Translations under genes and position numbers: made by a program | Assembly: GCF_900963305.1 (NCBI RefSeq) | Contig: NC_042515.1 | Coordinates: forward strand, 1,212,327-1,276,326 | Length of the DNA: 64,000 nt | Direction of reading: 5' to 3' | Source of the DNA: Echeneis naucrates | Lineage: Eukaryota; Chordata; Actinopteri; Carangiformes; Echeneidae | Shown: piece after piece, positions 37,932 to 50,811 of the stretch | Numbering within the stretch: position 1 is the first letter of the stretch | Layout of the letters: each line of letters starts with the position of its first letter | The notes under the pieces: generated by a model | Told to the model about the DNA's origin: nothing | What the model saw: the letters and a program-made list of their open reading frames with translations, nothing else | Database searches by the model: none

Positions 37932-39112
37932 TGAGGTCATCACGGTGAGCGACCAGGACGTCACAGAGGAAGAATGACAGGATGGAGAGGAGGAGGATGG
38001 GGGGGGGGGGGGTTCGGAAACTCTCATCAATGGACAACAGAATCTTTGTCAATATATCTGTTGCTCCTCACATTTATAAGGACCACATTTATCTGAAATC
38101 TTGTGATATTTCTGGTATAGATGAAAGTGACCCAATTTGTACTTTTTGTCTTAAAAAAAGAAAGAAAAGAAAGAAAAAACAAACATCAACACCCATTTTC
38201 ACCCATCGCTGTCCTGGCAGTCAATACAACACAGAAAAAAAAAAACAGATGAAGCTTACATGATCCTGATTCTCCAGGACCTGGTTCACCTCCAGGGATC
38301 TGACACCTACATGTAAACAATTAACATAAATACAATATTTTTTTTTTTTTTTGTGTAAGTGTGCAGTCAGATGCACAAAGAGGATTGTGGGTCTGTTGGT
38401 ATGTTTGTAAATCGCTGTACTGTACGATGGAAACATTAGAATTCACTCAGTCTCTCACCTTCGGCCTGTTTCTCTTCTTGCCCTGTTTATACTTGATCTG
38501 TTTTGTACGGTTTGTTAAATATTATGTATTTATAGCTTTTTGTACCAATAGTAGAAAAAATAATAATAATAATAATAATAAAGTTGGAAAGGAGAGAACT
38601 GGAGTTAGTGAAATGAAGTGTTGTTACCACTGCCGATATTATCACTGGGTCATTTTCATACAATAATCAAGACTTGTTTTCATCAGAAAACTAATTTTAA
38701 TGGTACACCTGAAGGTTTTGTGGGCTAGTTTGGAAAAAAAGGGAAGCCAGAAGTATAAAGATTCAGTATTGACTGAAGCTGTGGTCTGTAGTAGATTGAG
38801 GTGTTTGGATATATCCAGCATTACATATGACCTTTTAAAAATGTGTTCTTCACTCGGCACTTTCCACATTTGGTCTTATCACAACAGGAAATACACAGAC
38901 TGACAAATAACTGTAAAAACAACTCTTAAAATGTGTCTGTCAGTAGATTAATATGAACTCAACTGTGGCACATGTGATGACTCAAAAACAAAAAATAAGA
39001 GCACCACAAAATATACCCTTTATATTTGAACGCCTTTATGTTTTTGTATATTTTCTAATATCCTTACTTTTTGTATTTTTCGTAAGAATCCATGTATTAC
39101 GGCACAGAAGGC

Positions 39113-39118
39113 AATAAA
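39113..39118 (+). promoter_or_regulatory. Likely matn4 poly(A) signal
   Basis: A canonical AATAAA is followed about 20 bases later by a TG-rich stretch (ATGTGTGTGATG), the usual downstream element. An earlier AATAAA at about 38576 lies in an (AAT)n repeat and is less convincing. The 3' untranslated region would be about 1.2 kb. Confidence 0.55.
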
Positions 39119-41710
39119 AGAGTGAACTTTCATCATGTGTGTGATGTAATTTTATCCATGACGTTCAAAATGTCTGCCGCTGTGCCTCTATGATGGGTCC
39201 TGTTAGAGTTTATGATCTTTCCAACAAGGACTGATGAATGCCAACATAAGCTCTGAGGCCATTTTACTGACCTTCGCACAAAGTAGGATAAAAATGGTTG
39301 AGAGAGAGTGGATCAACTCAATTAATCAATCTAATTCATGATTATTCAATTAATATTGTCTTCTGAAGTGAAGATGAGGAGCTGGTTGTTTTGTTCACTG
39401 AAAACCTTTTTACTGAACTTTGTGAACAGAGATAATTTCCCAGATGAGCTTTGTTCCTGAAGTTTATTCTCAGCAGGTTCATCATGTTTTATCAGGTTTG
39501 AAGTCAACACTTACAGGAACAGAGCTAATTCTCTGTGGCCTTAAAGAGCAGCTCCACAGGGACCAAACGGCATCGTTACCAACGATGACATTAAAAACAT
39601 TTTCTCTGCAGACTCATCAAAGCCAACTTTGTTCCATTAAGATTCACTGTAAAAACCGATGAGTTTCACTTGATTGAAGTTAAAGAAAACTATTTATGAT
39701 TTTCATTTTATTGGTGAAAGAGGAGATTTAAATTTAATATTTCATATGAAAAACATTTCTCTTATATTTAAATTAAAGCTTCAACTAACAGCTTTTCTTA
39801 TTATTTTTGGAATTTAAGCAGAAGAAGGATGATTTTTTTTAAGTGTGAAATGATTCAACAATTTCTAGGAAAACTTTTCTCCAAGTTTCTGTTGTCAAAA
39901 TCTGGAAAACAACAAAAGGTCCAACATGGCCCTTGTGGATTAATGTCTCTGATCGTAATCATCTGTTCTCCACCGATAATGAGGCAACTTGTTTTTAATT
40001 TACTAAAAAAAGACAGAGTAAACAATCATCTTAAATATCAGAGTCCAGGCGCCTTATGAAAGATCCTTCGAAGACAATGTTGAGAAACTGTCTCAGAAGA
40101 CATGTCTAATAAATCCCTTCGATGTGGTGTGCATGTCCGTCAGTATGTTTGTGTTTTGAATCCTCCATAACAAGCTCCCCCCGTGTGTGTGTGTGACCTT
40201 TATCTGAGGCCTAATGAGGAAGGAGCAGCAGGCTTACTGTTCTGCGCTCTGCAGTGACTCTTCCTGAATACTCGGAGGGTTTGTGAAAATGTCAGGAGTT
40301 CCCAGAGCTCCTTCTGTGGAGACAGGAAGTTAAGACAAGTTCATCTCTGTTTTCACGTGTTGGGTGAAAAAAGTCACAATCAAACAATTGGAAGAGATTT
40401 TTTCTGAAAATGTGGTCATTCTTTCCAAAAATTAAAACTTTGAATCATTGTGCCATGATCAGCCATTCCTCCCTGAGAACAACAGCAGCAGCAGCTAACA
40501 ATAAATTCAACAACAAATTCAGGTCATCTGTGGTCTTAAACTTTGGTGGACATATAAATAAATATATATATATGCCATCCACCAACCTTCAGCGTGTATC
40601 GATCAGAGTATTGATGAGGAGTTCACCGGGTCTGGAGTTGGTTGGACGGGGTTTTGGAGCCACTGGCCATGAATCTGAAGTGAAAATCGGAGCTGCGAAC
40701 AGTTGTGAACAGAACAATTCTTAAATTATTTACAGATATGTTCATTTGAAAACATTTACACACTTGCAGACATTTATTACTCAACAGATTTAGACAAAAT
40801 AATTAATTCACACTGACACAGGAGACTAGACTGTTTCTACATCACAATGATAAGCAAAGACAAAGTAAACTCTGCCACACCAGAGTCCAGGCCTTCAACA
40901 CAAAATAAAACTCAAATTAATTTGTGTTCAGCTTTGTGTTTAGCTGCTGAACTGTACAATGCATACCAGCCCTGACATCCTGAGCCTGATTGGACCGGAA
41001 CCTGGACCCATCACAGACATCAATCTTCATATTTTTAATTATACAACAATATTTTGCTATTCCTTCGTATCATTTAAAGATTTCCGCACATTTAAATTTA
41101 CTTTTACTTATAAATATACTTGTTTCCTTTTGTATTATTTTGCAAAAAACATGCTGAAACACACACACGCACACAGACACACCAAACGCTCATAAGGCCA
41201 CAAGTGATTTCCATCCAGACCAGATAAATTCAGCGTCCTTCAGCTGCAGTGGTGGCGTGTTGATGTAAATGCTGTGACTCAGGTGAATTCAGGTAAGGCA
41301 AAGTCACAGCAACGACCTTCTGCTCAGTTTACTCCTGTAGCTCAGACAGATTCTGGACTTTGTTATTTCCTGGCACACTAATGCATGTTCTGCTAAGGTT
41401 GTCCATTTGTGTACTGACTGAGTTACACACTTCGACAGGTCTCTGTGTGTTTTACTGCTGGATAGTCAAAGGACTTCCGTTTAGTTGGCAGGAGATTTTA
41501 TTCTGTAAATGTACAGTTTTAAATTATTTAAGTTTGGTCAACACCTCAGTGACAGTTTAACAAAAACACAGAGGCTTCGCAAATGTTAGAAAACCAAAAG
41601 TACAACGATGACAAAAGGACATTGAATGTGAGTTGAATGTGTACCTGAAGACTCTTTACTGTGTTTCATTAGACAGAAAACAGCTGTTCAGTTTTCACTA
41701 ACAGAAATGC

Positions 41711-41749
41711 TGTCTATCTATCTATCTATGTGTGTGTGTGTGTGTGTGT
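41711..41749. repeat. (TCTA)n(TG)n compound microsatellite
   Basis: TCTA repeats (about four) run straight into about ten TG repeats, some 330 bp before the first receptor exon. Confidence 0.9.
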
Positions 41750-42074
41750 TAAACTAACAAGGTAGTGAAGAAAATGTAAAAACATATTTGAGCTATTGTT
41801 GAATTTGCATTATTGTTACTGTCAGTTAAAAAAAAGTGACATTTCGATCACCGATGGGACCGATGATGTGAGGCACTTTTCTGATGGGATCTCATAATAA
41901 TTCATGGTTAGTTTTTTCCTTGGTCTTTTTTCCTCAGTTATCTTAGTATGATATTGGCTGGAGTAAGAGTTTTTCTGAGAATTTCAAGATGAGCTGCAGA
42001 AACTTGGAATATTTTATGAGCTGTGGTCAAAAGCCATTTTGTTTATTATCATGTTTTCTTTCAGTGTTTGAGAG

Positions 42075-43170
42075 ATGAACGTCTCATCTGCCAATGTGAC
42101 TTTGGTCATTGAGTATCGAGACTCCTTCACTAAAGCTGTGACCAAGAACGTCATTGTTGTGGTTCTCGGCATCTCCATCAACTACATAAATGCAGGTCTC
42201 ATCCGCACCTTCGGCAAACATCAGGTAACCTGCCCTGTCCATCACCTGCACTTGTTTACAGTATTTGGCACGACTTCTTGGCCACTTTAGACAGATTCCA
42301 GTAAAAGTAGAGACTCAAATGTTCCAGAACGGCGAGTGGTGCTGCTGTGTTATTTTATTAAATTTAATTCACTGGATCAATGATCTTTCTGATTCCCTCC
42401 AGATCTTCTACACGAATCCTCGGTACATACTGTTTTTTCACCTGGTCGTTAATGACATTATCCAAGTGACTCTGACCGTCATCCTGTTCATCATCAGCTA
42501 CACCATCTACAAACTCAGCGTCTCCGTCTGCTGCATCTTCATCCTTCTTGCTCTGTTCACCACTGAGAACACCCCCCTGAATCTGGCCAGCATGGCGGTG
42601 GAGTGCTACATCGCCATCTGCCTCCCCCTTCGCCACGTGCAGATCTGCACCATCAGCAGGACTCTGATGCTGATTGGTTTAATCTGGGCGACCAGCATGT
42701 TGTCTGTTCTTCCTGATCTCTTCGTCACCTTGGCCACAGAACCTCTGGACTTCTTCCACTCCCGGGTCTTCTGCCTCAGGGAAACTGCCTTTCGTAACTA
42801 TCACATCATCAAGAAGAGAGACATCACCTACATCATCTACCTTGTTATTGTATGGTTCGTCATCTTTTACACTTATTTCAAGATCTTATTCACTGCAAAA
42901 ACAGCAAGCAGAGATGCTAAAAAGGCCAGAAACACAATCCTCCTTCACGGGGTTCAGGTGCTGCTTTGTATGGCGACATATGCAGAACCACTGTTAAAAG
43001 ATGCTCTGCAGCACTGGTTCCCTGAGAATTACACCGACTCTCTCTTTGCTACCTATATTATAGTTCAGATTCTCCCACGATCCATCAGTCCAATCATATA
43101 TGGAATACGGGACAAAACCTTCAGGAGGTATCTGAAGAGATATCTGCTGTGCACTCGGAGCTTTCAGTGA
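42075..43170 (+). CDS. Odorant receptor, OR131-like, array A copy 1
   Basis: Two coding exons, 42075-42224 (50 codons, donor CAG|GTAACC) and 42403-43170 (acceptor CCTCCAG), give 305 aa. Exon 1 encodes the N terminus with NVSSANVT glycosylation sites and membrane span 1. Exon 2 holds spans 2-7, with PLNLASMAVECYIAICLPLR after span 3 (in place of the classic MAYDRYVAIC), KARNTILLHG before span 6 and ISPIIYGIRDKTFRR after span 7. These match fish odorant receptor 131-type sequences as I recall them, which are G-protein-coupled receptors of olfactory neurons. This is the founder-like copy: its 5' flank, exon 1 and 178-nt intron differ from the other three copies. ECL2/TM5 (RETAFRNYHIIKKRDITYIIYL) also differs from copies 2 and 4. 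A poly(A) signal lies at 43268. Confidence 0.9.
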
Positions 43171-43989
43171 GAATCAACATGTTTGGTCCAAATTGAGTGA
43201 ACCAAGTTTTTGTTTTCTTGAAGTTGATGTGATGATGCTTTAAAATGTGTGTTTGGCATCAGACCTGAATAAAACAAATTCTGATTTAAGTCTAAGTTTT
43301 CTTCACGAAGGGTGTAGAATAATTTAAATTTTTCATCAAACACATTAACATTGTTTTGGAAACTGATGAGTTGCATTACAAACTAAAGTTAAAAAATAAA
43401 AGAATATTAGATGTCAGATTAGAACTACAGCTAATAATGATTCTTGACTAATAAATAATAAATCTGCTGGTAACTTGGTTGATTGTGTCCATAAAATAAC
43501 AGTAAACCATGAAAACGTCTACAGTACAGGAAAACATTCATGCTCATCCATCTGGTTAGAGCTAAGATATTTCCTTTATCATCTTGTATGACAAAGAAAG
43601 AGCACCAACTAATCATCTAATTTAAATGATCATATTAATGTATTCCTATTTTAAAAAAGACTTGTGTTCAGTAACGCAACCCTTATATACATAGACTAAA
43701 TGTAAACTAAATTTCAGCATAAGTGTGATGTCCAGATGGAAGGAGGTCTCCTCCTGACCGGAGAGAACCAGCTTGAATGAGCATCATTTTTTAGCTTTGG
43801 TCAACAGAAATGACATTTAAAAATAAAAAGGAATGACATTACAAACAAATCTGACAAAATCATTGTTCATATCGTTCAGCCTTAATTTTCTGTTGGTTCA
43901 ATGTTTTATGTTCACACACACTCCCTGCTCACAAGAATGACAACATGAGTTCATGTTTACCAGGGGAATCATGGGACCTTTCCCACCAA

Positions 43990-44053
43990 AGCAACTATGA
44001 AGGCTTAAGACTTCTGCAGCTGCCGTTTAGTTCTGGCCAGAACGTTGGACAAG
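43990..44053 (+). other. Probable noncoding first exon of receptor copy 2
   Basis: A strong donor GACAAG|GTGAGTA ends this segment at 44053, and the matching acceptor TTTTTCAG lies at 45005, ten bases before the start codon of copy 2. The same donor recurs at 47462 and 50811 ahead of copies 3 and 4. The 5' edge is unknown. The call rests on splice-site strength and repeated position. Confidence 0.45.
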
Positions 44054-45015
44054 GTGAGTAACAGCGAAACCTTTGATCTGCAGTCTGACACCAGTGCTGT
44101 TCTACTCTATCATGACAAAAATGATTTGTGAGTTTTATAATACTCGTACGCACTTTTCCTGCTTCAACCAATTTGTTCAATAGTTTACAAAACATGACTG
44201 AAATTAAACTGACAAAAGTGTCAGATGTGTTTGAAATAATTCTCACTTTGCCTTGTTGCAGCAGCTTTAGGACGGTTGGAAGGAGCAGACAATGAAAATT
44301 TGAACTCAAAAGATGAATGATTTTGTTCTTTGCTCTCTCAAACTTTGATTGATTTAACAGATGAAAAGAGAATATGTAATATGTTGTACTTAAACTAAAT
44401 TCTGCCAATCAAAATAAGAACTGCAATCATTCAGACTGACTGTCTTCCTTTCAGGTTTCAGTTGAATCTACAGGGTCTGATCTCATCACATATTTGTATT
44501 CGTTCAGCTGTTAATGTTGCAGATGACACTGAGCTTCAGTTTCTATTTTCTTTTATCTACTTTTCAAATTGTAGAAAACACTGATATATTTCTGGCACCT
44601 GAAAGTGACATAAAACAAGTTTGAGGGCTCATGATAAGAGTTTAACAGCATGTAGTGAGGATGATGTAAGCACAAAGTCTGCAGTGCTGAGATGTGACTT
44701 GGCTGTGGTGTTCGTTCATTTATCTCACTCAGTGTGTTCCTGCCTCCTGGAGCTGTGCATGAGCTGGATTTCCGTAAAGAAAGTTGGGCCTCATTCAGAG
44801 TCCAGACTGAGATCATTGGCCTTGAAGTTGAAGTTTGTGGAACTTCCGCGACATCACATGTACGATTAAATGCTTTTCTGTTGGTTGAAGTTCTGACCAG
44901 AAACAGGTGTAGTGAGATTGGTCTGAAAAAAGACGCTTCCGTCATCAATAATCGCTGTGAATATCAAATGATTGAAGATATGTTATGTCTTCCGGTCTTT
45001 TTCAGCCCTGGAGAG

Positions 45016-46610
45016 ATGAACGTCTCATCTCCCAACGTGACTGTGGTTTTACAGAATCGAGACTCCTTCACTAAAGCTTTGACCAAGAACATGATTGTTG
45101 TGATTATCAGCATCTCCATCAACTACATCTATGCAGGTCTCATCTTCACCTTCTGCAAACATCAGGTCTGACGTCTCCTCATGTCACCATAGACTTACTG
45201 AACTTTGGGTTTGTCCAGAGCTGCACTAATGATCAAAAAGAAGCTGAAATGCAAAGTGGGCAGCACTGATTAGGAAACTCTTAAGTGTTGACCGCTTTTT
45301 TATTCTAGGTAAATGGGACTGTTTGCTTTAAACTGGTCCAAACAATCAGTGACTCAACCGGAAGATAAACTTGTTGTAACTTCAGTTAATAAACATAATT
45401 CATCCAAACTCCATCCTGAGACTTCCCCTTGCAGATAGTCATGTATGTGATGTAGGATTTGTATTCATTCTGTTGAATTTAAAAATCTGATGATCATCAG
45501 GGGGCGGCTTCACCGGCTGTTAAAAACAAGTCACTGTATTCAAGTTTATGGGAAAATGTCCCTCCTCCACCCTGATTTATCCAACACTATGTTCACTTTT
45601 TACATGTTGGTCATTTTAATCAGGCTCGTAATTTGAGTTCTAAGTTAACATCAACCTAAGTCAGGATGCAGTTGAGAAAATGGCACAGACAAAAAAGGAA
45701 CACCTCATGTCACCTTTGAATACGTTTTTACTTTGAGCCTCACGTTGTGACCTCTGACCTTAAAGGTCCCTAATGGTCCTCAGATATTGTTCATGTCTTC
45801 CCTCCCGTCCAGATCTTCTACACGAATCCTCGGTATATCCTTTTCATTCACCTGGTCATCAACGACATGACTCAAGTGACTCTGACCGTCATCCTGTTCA
45901 TCATCAGCTACACCATCTACAAACTCAGCGTCTCCGTCTGCTGCATCTTCATCCTTCTTGCTCTGTTCACCACTGAGAACACCCCCCTGAATCTGGCCAG
46001 CATGGCGGTGGAGTGCTACATCGCCATCTGCCTCCCCCTTCGCCACGTGCAGATCTGCACCATCAGCAGGACTCTGATGCTGATTGGTTTAATCTGGGCG
46101 ACCAGCATGTTGTCTGTTCTTCCTGATCTCTTCGTCACCTTGGCCACAGAACCTCTGGACTTCTTCCACTCCCGGGTCTTCTGCCTCAGACAGACTGTCT
46201 TCCCCCACCCCCTCATCATCAGGAAGAGAGACTTATCCTACGCAGTGTTTCTGGTCATAGTTTTGTTTGTTATCATTTTTGTTTACTTCAGGATTCTGTT
46301 CACTGCAAAAACAGCTAGCAGAGATGCTAAAAAGGCCAGAAATACAGTCGTCCTCCATGGATTCCAGCTGCTGCTTTCTACAGCAAGCTATGCAACCCCC
46401 CAGTTAAAAGATGCTCTGCAGCACTGGTTCCCTGAGAATTACTCTGACTCTCTCTTTGCTTATTATATTATAGTCCAGATTCTCCCACGATCCATCAGTC
46501 CAATCATATATGGAATACGGGACAAAACCTTCAGGAGGTATCTGAAGAGATATCTGCTGTGCACTCGGAGCTTTCAGCGAGAATCAACATGTTTGGTCCA
46601 AATTGAGTGA
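45016..46610 (+). CDS. Odorant receptor, OR131-like, array A copy 2
   Basis: Coding exons 45016-45165 and 45813-46610 give 315 aa. The first exon reads MNVSSPNVTVVLQNRDSFTK and ends at CAG|GTCTGA, a poorer donor than in copy 1; the intron is 647 nt. Span 2 to span 4 of exon 2 is nearly identical to copy 1, with MAVECYIAICLPLR intact. ECL2 reads RQTVFPHPLIIRKRDLSY, like copy 4. The usual TGA after RSFQ is CGA here, so the tail runs ten residues longer (RESTCLVQIE). The change probably does not disrupt the receptor. A poly(A) signal lies at 46678. Confidence 0.88.
45490..45605 (+). repeat. Interspersed repeat 'GGGGCGRCTYCACYGGCTG' in receptor intron, copy 2
   Basis: GATCATCAGGGGGCGGCTT, then GTTTATGGGAAAATGTCCCT and CCTGATTTAT, form a common teleost dispersed repeat. 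It is carried along in array A, with later copies at about 48838-48950 and 52187-52300. A related copy lies at about 61925-62035. The long copies in the rbpjl introns share the GGGAAAATGTCCCT part. Confidence 0.65.
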
Positions 46611-47398
46611 ACCAAGTTTTTGTTTTCTTGAAGTTGATGTGATGATGCTTTAAAATGTGTGTTTGGCATCAGACCTGAATAAAACTAATTCTGATTTAAG
46701 TCTAAGTTTTCTTCACGAAGGGTGTAGAATAATTTAAATTTTTCATCAAACACATTAACATTGTTTTTGGAAACTGATGAGTTGCATTACAAACTAAATA
46801 AGTTAAAAAATAAAAGAATATTAGATGTCAGATTAGAACTACAGCTAATAATGATTCTTGACTAATAAATAATAAATCTGCTGGTAACTTGGTTGATTGT
46901 GTCCATAAAATAACAGTAAACCATGAAAACGTCTACAGTACAGGAAAACATTCATGCTCATCCATCTGGTTAGAGCTATTTCCTTTATCATCTTGTATGA
47001 CAAAGAAAGAGCACCAACTAATCATCTAATTTAAATGATCATATTAATGTATTCCTATTTTAAAAAAGACTTGTGTTCAGTAACGCAACCCTTACATACA
47101 TAGACTAAATGTAAACTAAATTTCAGCATAAGTGTGATGTCCAGATGGAAGGAGGTCTCCTCCTGACCGGAGAGAACCAGCTTGAATGAGCATCATTTTT
47201 TAGCTTTGGTCAACAGAAATGACATTTAAAAATAAAAAGGAATGACATTACAAACAAATCTGACAAAATCATTGTTCATATCGTTCAGCCTTAATTTTCT
47301 GTTGGTTCAATGTTTTATGTTCACACACACTCCCTGCTCACAAGAATGACAACATGAGTTCATGTTTACCAGGGGAATCATGGGACCTTTCCCACCAA

Positions 47399-47462
47399 AG
47401 CAACTATGAAGGCTTAAGACTTCTGCAGCTGCCGTTTAGTTCTGGCCAGAACGTTGGACAAG
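47399..47462 (+). other. Probable noncoding first exon of receptor copy 3
   Basis: Same sequence and donor (GACAAG|GTGAGTA) as at 44053. The matching acceptor ends at 48353, ten bases before the start codon of copy 3. The 5' edge is unknown. Confidence 0.45.
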
Positions 47463-48363
47463 GTGAGTAACAGCGAAACCTTTGATCTGCAGTCTGACAC
47501 CAGTGCTGTTCTACTCTATCATGACAAAAATGATTTGTGAGTTTTATAATACTCGTACGCACTTTTCCTGCTTCAACCAATTTGTTCAATAGTTTACAAA
47601 ACATGACTGAAATTAAACTGACAAAAGTGTCAGATGTGTTTGAAATAATTCTCACTTTGCCTTGTTGCAGCAGCTTTAGGACGGTTGGAAGGAGCAGACA
47701 ATGAAAATTTGAACTCAAAAGATGAATGATTTTGTTCTTTGCTCTCTCAAACTTTGATTGATTTAACAGATGAAAAGAGAATATGTAATATGTTGTACTT
47801 AAACTAAATTCTGCCAATCAAAATAAGAACTGCAATCATTCAGACTGACTGTCTTCCTTTCAGGTTTCAGTTGAATCTACAGGGTCTGATCTCATCACAT
47901 ATTTGTATTCGTTCAGCTGTTAATGTTGCAGATGACACTGAGCTTCAGTTTCTATTTTCTTTTATCTACTTTTCAAATTGTAGAAAACACTGATATATTT
48001 CTGGCACCTGAAAGTGACATAAAACAAGTTTGAGGGCTCATGATAAAAGAGTTTAACAGCGTGTAGTGAGGATGATGTAAGCACAAAGTCTGCAGTGCTG
48101 AGATGTGACTTGGCTGTGGTGTTCGTTCATTTATCTCACTCAGTGTGTTCCTGCCTCCTGGAGCTGTGCATGAGCTGGATTTCCGTAAAGAAAGTTGGGC
48201 CTCATTCAGAGTCCAGACTGAGATCATTGGCCTTGAAGTTCTGACCAGAAACAGGTGTAGTGAGATTGGTCTGAAAAAAGACGCTTCCGTCATCAATAAT
48301 CGCTGTGAATATCAAATGATTGAAGATATGTTATGTCTTCCGGTCTTTTTCAGCCCTGGAGAG

Positions 48364-49927
48364 ATGAACGTCTCATCTCCCAACGTGACTGTGGTTTTAC
48401 AGAATCGAGACTCCTTCACTAAAGCTTTGACCAAGAACATGATTGTTGTGATTATCAGCATCTCCATCAACTACATCTATGCAGGTCTCATCTTCACCTT
48501 CTGCAAACATCAGGTCTGACGTCTCCTCATGTCACCATAGACTTACTGAACTTTGGGTTTGTCCAGAGCTGCACTAATGATCAAAAAGAAGCTGAAATGC
48601 AAAGTGGGCAGCACTGATTAGGAAACTCTTAAGTGTTGACCGTTTTTTTATTCTAGGTAAATGGGACTGTTTGCTTTAAACTGGTCCAAACAATCAGTGA
48701 CTCAACCGGAAGATAAACTTGTTGTAACTTCAGTTAAAAACATAATTCATCCAAACTCCATCCTGAGACTTCCCCTTGCAGATAGTCATGTATGTGATGT
48801 AGGATTTGTATTCATTCTGTTGAATTTAAAAATCTGATGATCATCAGGGGGCGGCTTCACCGGCTGTTAAAAACAAGTCACTGTATTCAAGTTTATGGGA
48901 AAATGTCCCTCCTCTACCCTGATTTATCCAACACTATGTTCACTTTTTACATGTTGGTCATTTTAATCAGGCTCGTAATTTGAGTTCTAAGTTAACATCA
49001 AGCTAAGTCAGGATGCAGTTGAGAAAATGGCACAGACAAAAAAGGAACACCTCATGTCACCTTTGAATACGTTTTTACTTTGAGCCTCACGTTGTGACCT
49101 CTGACCTTAAAGGTCCCTAATGGTCCTCAGATATTGTTCATGTCTTCCCTCCCGTCCAGATCTTCTACACGAATCCTCGGTATATCCTTTTCATTCACCT
49201 GGTCATCAACGACATGACTCAAGTGACTCTGACCGTCATCCTGTTCATCATCAGCTACACCATCTACAAACTCAGCGTCTCCGTCTGCTGCATCTTCATC
49301 CTTCTTGTTCTGTTCACCACTGAGAACACCCCCCTGAATCTGGCCAGCATGGCGGTGGAGTGCTACATCGCCATCTGCCTCCCCCTTCGCCACGTGCAGA
49401 TCTGCACCGTCAGCAGGACTCTGATGCTGATTGGTTTAATCTGGGCGACCAGCATGTTGTCTGTTCTTCCTGATCTCTTCGTCACCTTGGCCACAGAACC
49501 TCTGGACTTCTTCCACTCCCGGGTCTTCTGCCTCAGGGAAACTGCCTTTCGTAACTATCACATCATCAGGAAGAGAGACATATCCTACGCAGTGTTTCTG
49601 GTCATAGTTTTGTTTGTTATCATTTTTGTTTACTTCAGGATTCTGTTCACTGCAAAAACAGCTAGCAGAGATGCTAAAAAGGCCAGAAATACAGTCGTCC
49701 TCCATGGATTCCAGCTGCTGCTTTCTACAGCAAGCTATGCAACCCCCCAGTTAAAAGATGCTCTGCAGCACTGGTTCCCTGAGAATTACACCAACTCTCT
49801 CTTTGCTTATTATATTATAGTCCAGATTCTCCCACGATCCATCAGTCCAATCATATATGGAATACGGGACAAAACCTTCAGGAGGTATCTGAAGAGATAT
49901 CTGCTGTGCACTCGGAGCTTTCAGTGA
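48364..49927 (+). CDS. Odorant receptor, OR131-like, array A copy 3
   Basis: Coding exons 48364-48513 and 49160-49927 give 305 aa, ending CTRSFQ. Exon 1 is identical at protein level to copies 2 and 4. Exon 2 is a mosaic: ECL2 carries RETAFRNYHII, as in copy 1, but this is followed by RKRDISYAVFLVIVLFVIIF, as in copies 2 and 4. A short tract was therefore probably copied from a copy-1-like donor. The intron is 646 nt with the GTCTGA donor. All receptor landmarks (MAVECYIAICLPLR, KARNT, ISPIIYGIRDKTFRR) are present. A poly(A) signal lies at 50025. Confidence 0.89.
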
Positions 49928-50747
49928 GAATCAACATGTTTGGTCCAAATTGAGTGAACCAAGTTTTTGTTTTCTTGAAGTTGATGTGATGATGCTTTAA
50001 AATGTGTGTTTGGCATCAGACCTGAATAAAACAAATTCTGATTTAAGTCTAAGTTTTCTTCACGAAGGGTGTAGAATAATTTAAATTTTTCATCAAACAC
50101 ATTAACATTGTTTTTGGAAACTGATGAGTTGCATTACAAACTAAAGTTAAAAAATAAAAGAATATTAGATGTCAGATTAGAACTACAGCTAATAATGATT
50201 CTTGACTAATAAATAATAAATCTGCTGGTAACTTGGTTGATTGTGTCCATAAAATAACAGTAAACCATGAAAACGTCTACAGTACAGGAAAACATTCATG
50301 CTCATCCATCTGGTTAGAGCTAAGATATTTCCTTTATCATCTTGTATGACAAAGAAAGAGCACCAACTAATCATCTAATTTAAATGATCATATTAATGTA
50401 TTCCTATTTTAAAAAAGACTTGTGTTCAGTAACGCAACCCTTATATACATAGACTAAATGTAAACTAAATTTCAGCATAAGTGTGATGTCCAGATGGAAG
50501 GAGGTCTCCTCCTGACCGGAGAGAACCAGCTTGAATGAGCATCATTTTTTAGCTTTGGTCAACAGAAATGACATTTAAAAATAAAAAGGAATGACATTAC
50601 AAACAAATCTGACAAAATCATTGTTCATATCGTTCAGCCTTAATTTTCTGTTGGTTCAATGTTTTATGTTCACACACACTCCCTGCTCACAAGAATGACA
50701 ACATGAGTTCATGTTTACCAGGGGAATCATGGGACCTTTCCCACCAA

Positions 50748-50811
50748 AGCAACTATGAAGGCTTAAGACTTCTGCAGCTGCCGTTTAGTTCTGGCCAGAA
50801 CGTTGGACAAG
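50748..50811 (+). other. Probable noncoding first exon of receptor copy 4
   Basis: Same donor (GACAAG|GTGAGTA) as at 44053 and 47462. The matching acceptor ends at 51702, ten bases before the start codon of copy 4. Confidence 0.45.

Larger units (their letters stand above)
37932..42074. other. matn4 3' region and gene-free interval before the receptor array
   Basis: The matn4 3' untranslated region probably runs to about 39130. From there to 42064 no reading frame has a recognisable domain. The interval is AT-rich and holds microsatellites near 38561-38580 and 41711-41749. An acceptor-like TTTCTTTCAG ends at 42064, ten bases before the first receptor start codon. This implies at least one untranslated exon of that gene somewhere upstream, not located. 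Confidence 0.6.

Noticed and set aside
43995-44408. A 137-aa minus-strand frame repeated identically at 47404-47817 and 50753-51166
   Set aside because: Identity follows from recent duplication of the spacer, not from selection. The frame has no recognised domain and overlaps the likely upstream exon on the other strand.
45780-46046. An 88-aa minus-strand frame (also at 49127 and 52476) with many acidic residues
   Set aside because: It is an antisense shadow of the highly conserved receptor exon 2.
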